Positions 62,536 through 64,000 of a DNA stretch of 64,000 nt are shown here, piece by piece. The position numbers and the translations under genes were made by a program. Each line of letters begins with the position of its first letter. The stretch's first letter is position 1. The DNA is from an uncultured Lachnospiraceae bacterium (GTDB taxonomy: Bacteria; Bacillota_A; Clostridia; Lachnospirales; Lachnospiraceae): NCBI GenBank assembly GCA_951801245.1, contig CATOMC010000008.1, forward strand, positions 1 through 64,000, written 5' to 3'. The notes beneath the pieces are model-generated. The model did not search any database, had not been told where the DNA came from, and saw nothing but the letters and a program-made list of their open reading frames with translations.

Positions 62536-64000
62536 TTATATTTCAAATCTTTCCATCATCTGCACCATGGTCTCTACCTGTGCCTTCTGCTCCTCACTGA
62601 CAGCGGCCGTCTCCTGTGATGTTGCCGAATTGTTATCGACAGCAGCAGAAACCTGGGTCACGTTTTCATTCAACTCCTGCATGCGCTGTGTATCTCTCTT
62701 CAAGATCTGCTCGATCTGGCCCATCTTTTCCGTAGCAGCTTTTGCATCGGTCAATACTTCATTCATATTGGCTTCCGTTTCCTCTGCAATGGCAATACTC
62801 TTGTCCATGACCGAAACGGTCGTCTCGATGAGCTGCGTTGTTCTGCCCGCCGCATTGGATGATTCATTCGCCAGGTTCTTCACCTGCTCCGCTACAACGG
62901 CAAAGCCTTTGCCGGCCTCACCTGCTCTTGCCGCTTCGATGGCCGCATTAAGCGCAAGCAGATTCGTCTGGGATGCAATATCCTCTATCGCTTCTATGAT
63001 CGTACCGATCTGCTCCGAGCATCTGCCGATCTCCTGAATAGAGCCTTTTAATTCCTGCAGTTTCCCGTTTCCCTTTGCCAGTGTCACGCCTGCCGTAGCC
63101 GCCATTTTGGCAGATTCCTCCGCTTCGTGCGCATTTTCTTCCATACTCTTTGTCATAGCGCTGAACGCTGACATCAGCTCCGACACCTGTCCTGCCTGTA
63201 CCGTACAGTTTTCGGCCAGATCCTGTGCCGCAAACGCAAGCTGTTCGGATCCACTGTCGATCTGTCCCGAAACATCGCGGATTGTCTTGAGCGTTTCCCG
63301 CATCTTCGCCCCGATCTGTTCAAAAGAATCTTTGATCGATACGAATTCACCCACATATTCCTGCTCTATCTCAATCCGGTAATTCCCATTCCCCATCTTC
63401 TCAAGTATCTGGGTAATCTCCTGAATCATATTGAGCAGATTGGTTTTCATAAAGGCGATCGACGCGACCATCTTACCGACTTCACTCTCATCCGCCTCTA
63501 AATCAAGATCCACATGGAATTCACCGCCTGCAAGCACTGCCATCTGGTCAGATACTTTCAGAATCGGCTCCAAAAGTTCTTTCTCCGAGAATTTAATCGT
63601 CCTGACAAACTCCAACACCACATACAAGAAGGCGCCTGCAAACAAGATCTCAAAAATGATCTGCAGAACTTTCAGCCCTGCCTGCCTTTTGTCCTTTCTA
63701 TCCAGGATAGAAAGAATCGTCGTATCCGTCTGGTCATTGATCTTATCTACCGAATTACCGTATTCTGTACTGAAAACGCACGCCTGTGCTGCCGCCAAAT
63801 CACCTGCCTGCACGTATGCAATCGCCTGCTTTTCCAACGGAACAAGTTCGTCAGACATCGATGCGATCGCATTCAGGCTTGTCCATTCATCCTCTTTCAG
63901 ATCACATTTCTTTAACGTCTCAATCGCATTCTCCCTGTTCCTATCCTGATTCAATTCCTGCATGTACCCGTCATAATACTTCTGATCCCCCGTGACGGCG
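62536..64000 (-). CDS. Methyl-accepting chemotaxis protein, 5' end beyond the window
   Basis: At least 488 residues are present; the frame stays open to the right edge, so the N-terminus is missing. The visible part begins in a helical extracytoplasmic sensor ([20 protein letters not shown]), then a membrane helix ([22 protein letters not shown]), a HAMP-like region ([23 protein letters not shown]), and a long coiled-coil signalling domain. The tip that contacts CheA and CheW is [41 protein letters not shown]. It implies a chemotaxis and probably flagellar system in this organism. Ligand unknown. Confidence 0.93.
   Translation of the reverse strand, partial: AVTGDQKYYDGYMQELNQDRNRENAIETLKKCDLKEDEWTSLNAIASMSDELVPLEKQAIAYVQAGDLAAAQACVFSTEYGNSVDKINDQTDTTILSILDRKDKRQAGLKVLQIIFEILFAGAFLYVVLEFVRTIKFSEKELLEPILKVSDQMAVLAGGEFHVDLDLEADESEVGKMVASIAFMKTNLLNMIQEITQILEKMGNGNYRIEIEQEYVGEFVSIKDSFEQIGAKMRETLKTIRDVSGQIDSGSEQLAFAAQDLAENCTVQAGQVSELMSAFSAMTKSMEENAHEAEESAKMAATAGVTLAKGNGKLQELKGSIQEIGRCSEQIGTIIEAIEDIASQTNLLALNAAIEAARAGEAGKGFAVVAEQVKNLANESSNAAGRTTQLIETTVSVMDKSIAIAEETEANMNEVLTDAKAATEKMGQIEQILKRDTQRMQELNENVTQVSAAVDNNSATSQETAAVSEEQKAQVETMVQMMERFEI

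Overview
The window looks like a chromosomal segment of a spore-forming, apparently chemotactic, butyrate-producing anaerobe of the Clostridia, most probably Lachnospiraceae. Evidence: an alpha/beta-type small acid-soluble spore protein, a methyl-accepting chemotaxis protein, a complete acetyl-CoA to butyryl-CoA gene set (thl-crt-hbd-bcd-etfB-etfA), rubrerythrin, the tig-clpP-clpX-lon-ysxC order, and several small proteins of a lachnospiral type. Most genes lie on the minus strand. I see no rRNA, tRNA, CRISPR array, intact insertion sequence or prophage. The assignment rests on recognised families, not on a database search.

Layout. 1-1.1 kb: the first codons of an off-edge gene and a heavily deleted DUF4143-type ATPase pseudogene. 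1.2-7.6 kb: glutamate synthase (gltB-gltD) behind a promoter with an 18-bp-arm palindrome just upstream and a terminator-like hairpin at the very 5' end of the leader. 7.6-9.1 kb: GNAT and HD-domain genes and a YdeI-like remnant. 9.1-15.4 kb (+ strand): an FRG-domain gene followed by a carbohydrate-type ABC transporter whose binding protein appears anchored at both ends, then a lipoprotein. 15.4-20 kb: HxlR regulator/flavin reductase pair, CPBP protease, HAD phosphatase, a MetH-activation-domain-like protein, unknowns. 20-22 kb: D-lactate dehydrogenase, VanZ-like and HdeD-like membrane proteins with overlapping reading frames. 22-30 kb: protein quality-control cluster. 30-33 kb: SASP, DJ-1/PfpI, MATE, CYTH. 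33-39.7 kb: a maltodextrin module (binding protein, two permeases, 4-alpha-glucanotransferase, LacI regulator) with three exact 12-bp-spaced direct repeats behind its promoter and hairpins after the binding-protein gene. 39.9-49.8 kb: an Rpn nuclease pseudogene, two HAD hydrolases, a DUF6062-type Cys protein, a TetR regulator with a clear operator, a MocR regulator, DUF2225, glnS, a 39-residue membrane protein and rubrerythrin. 49.8-55.3 kb: DHH phosphoesterase, XRE regulator, mtnA and unknowns. 55.4-61.8 kb: the butyrate operon. 61.8-64 kb: a structured palindromic region, a truncated M23 peptidase and a partial chemotaxis receptor.

How the genes fit together: maltodextrin uptake and MalQ feed sugar to glycolysis; D-lactate dehydrogenase and the butyryl-CoA operon are two sinks for reducing power, the latter through the Bcd/Etf pair, which in this family can be electron-bifurcating. 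GltBD handles ammonium assimilation. Intergenic DNA is rich in hairpins, including a recurring double-hairpin module, a 150-bp nested palindrome and two leader regions that look like attenuators. At least five decayed genes (DUF4143 ATPase, YdeI-like, methyltransferase, Rpn, M23) sit between intact operons.
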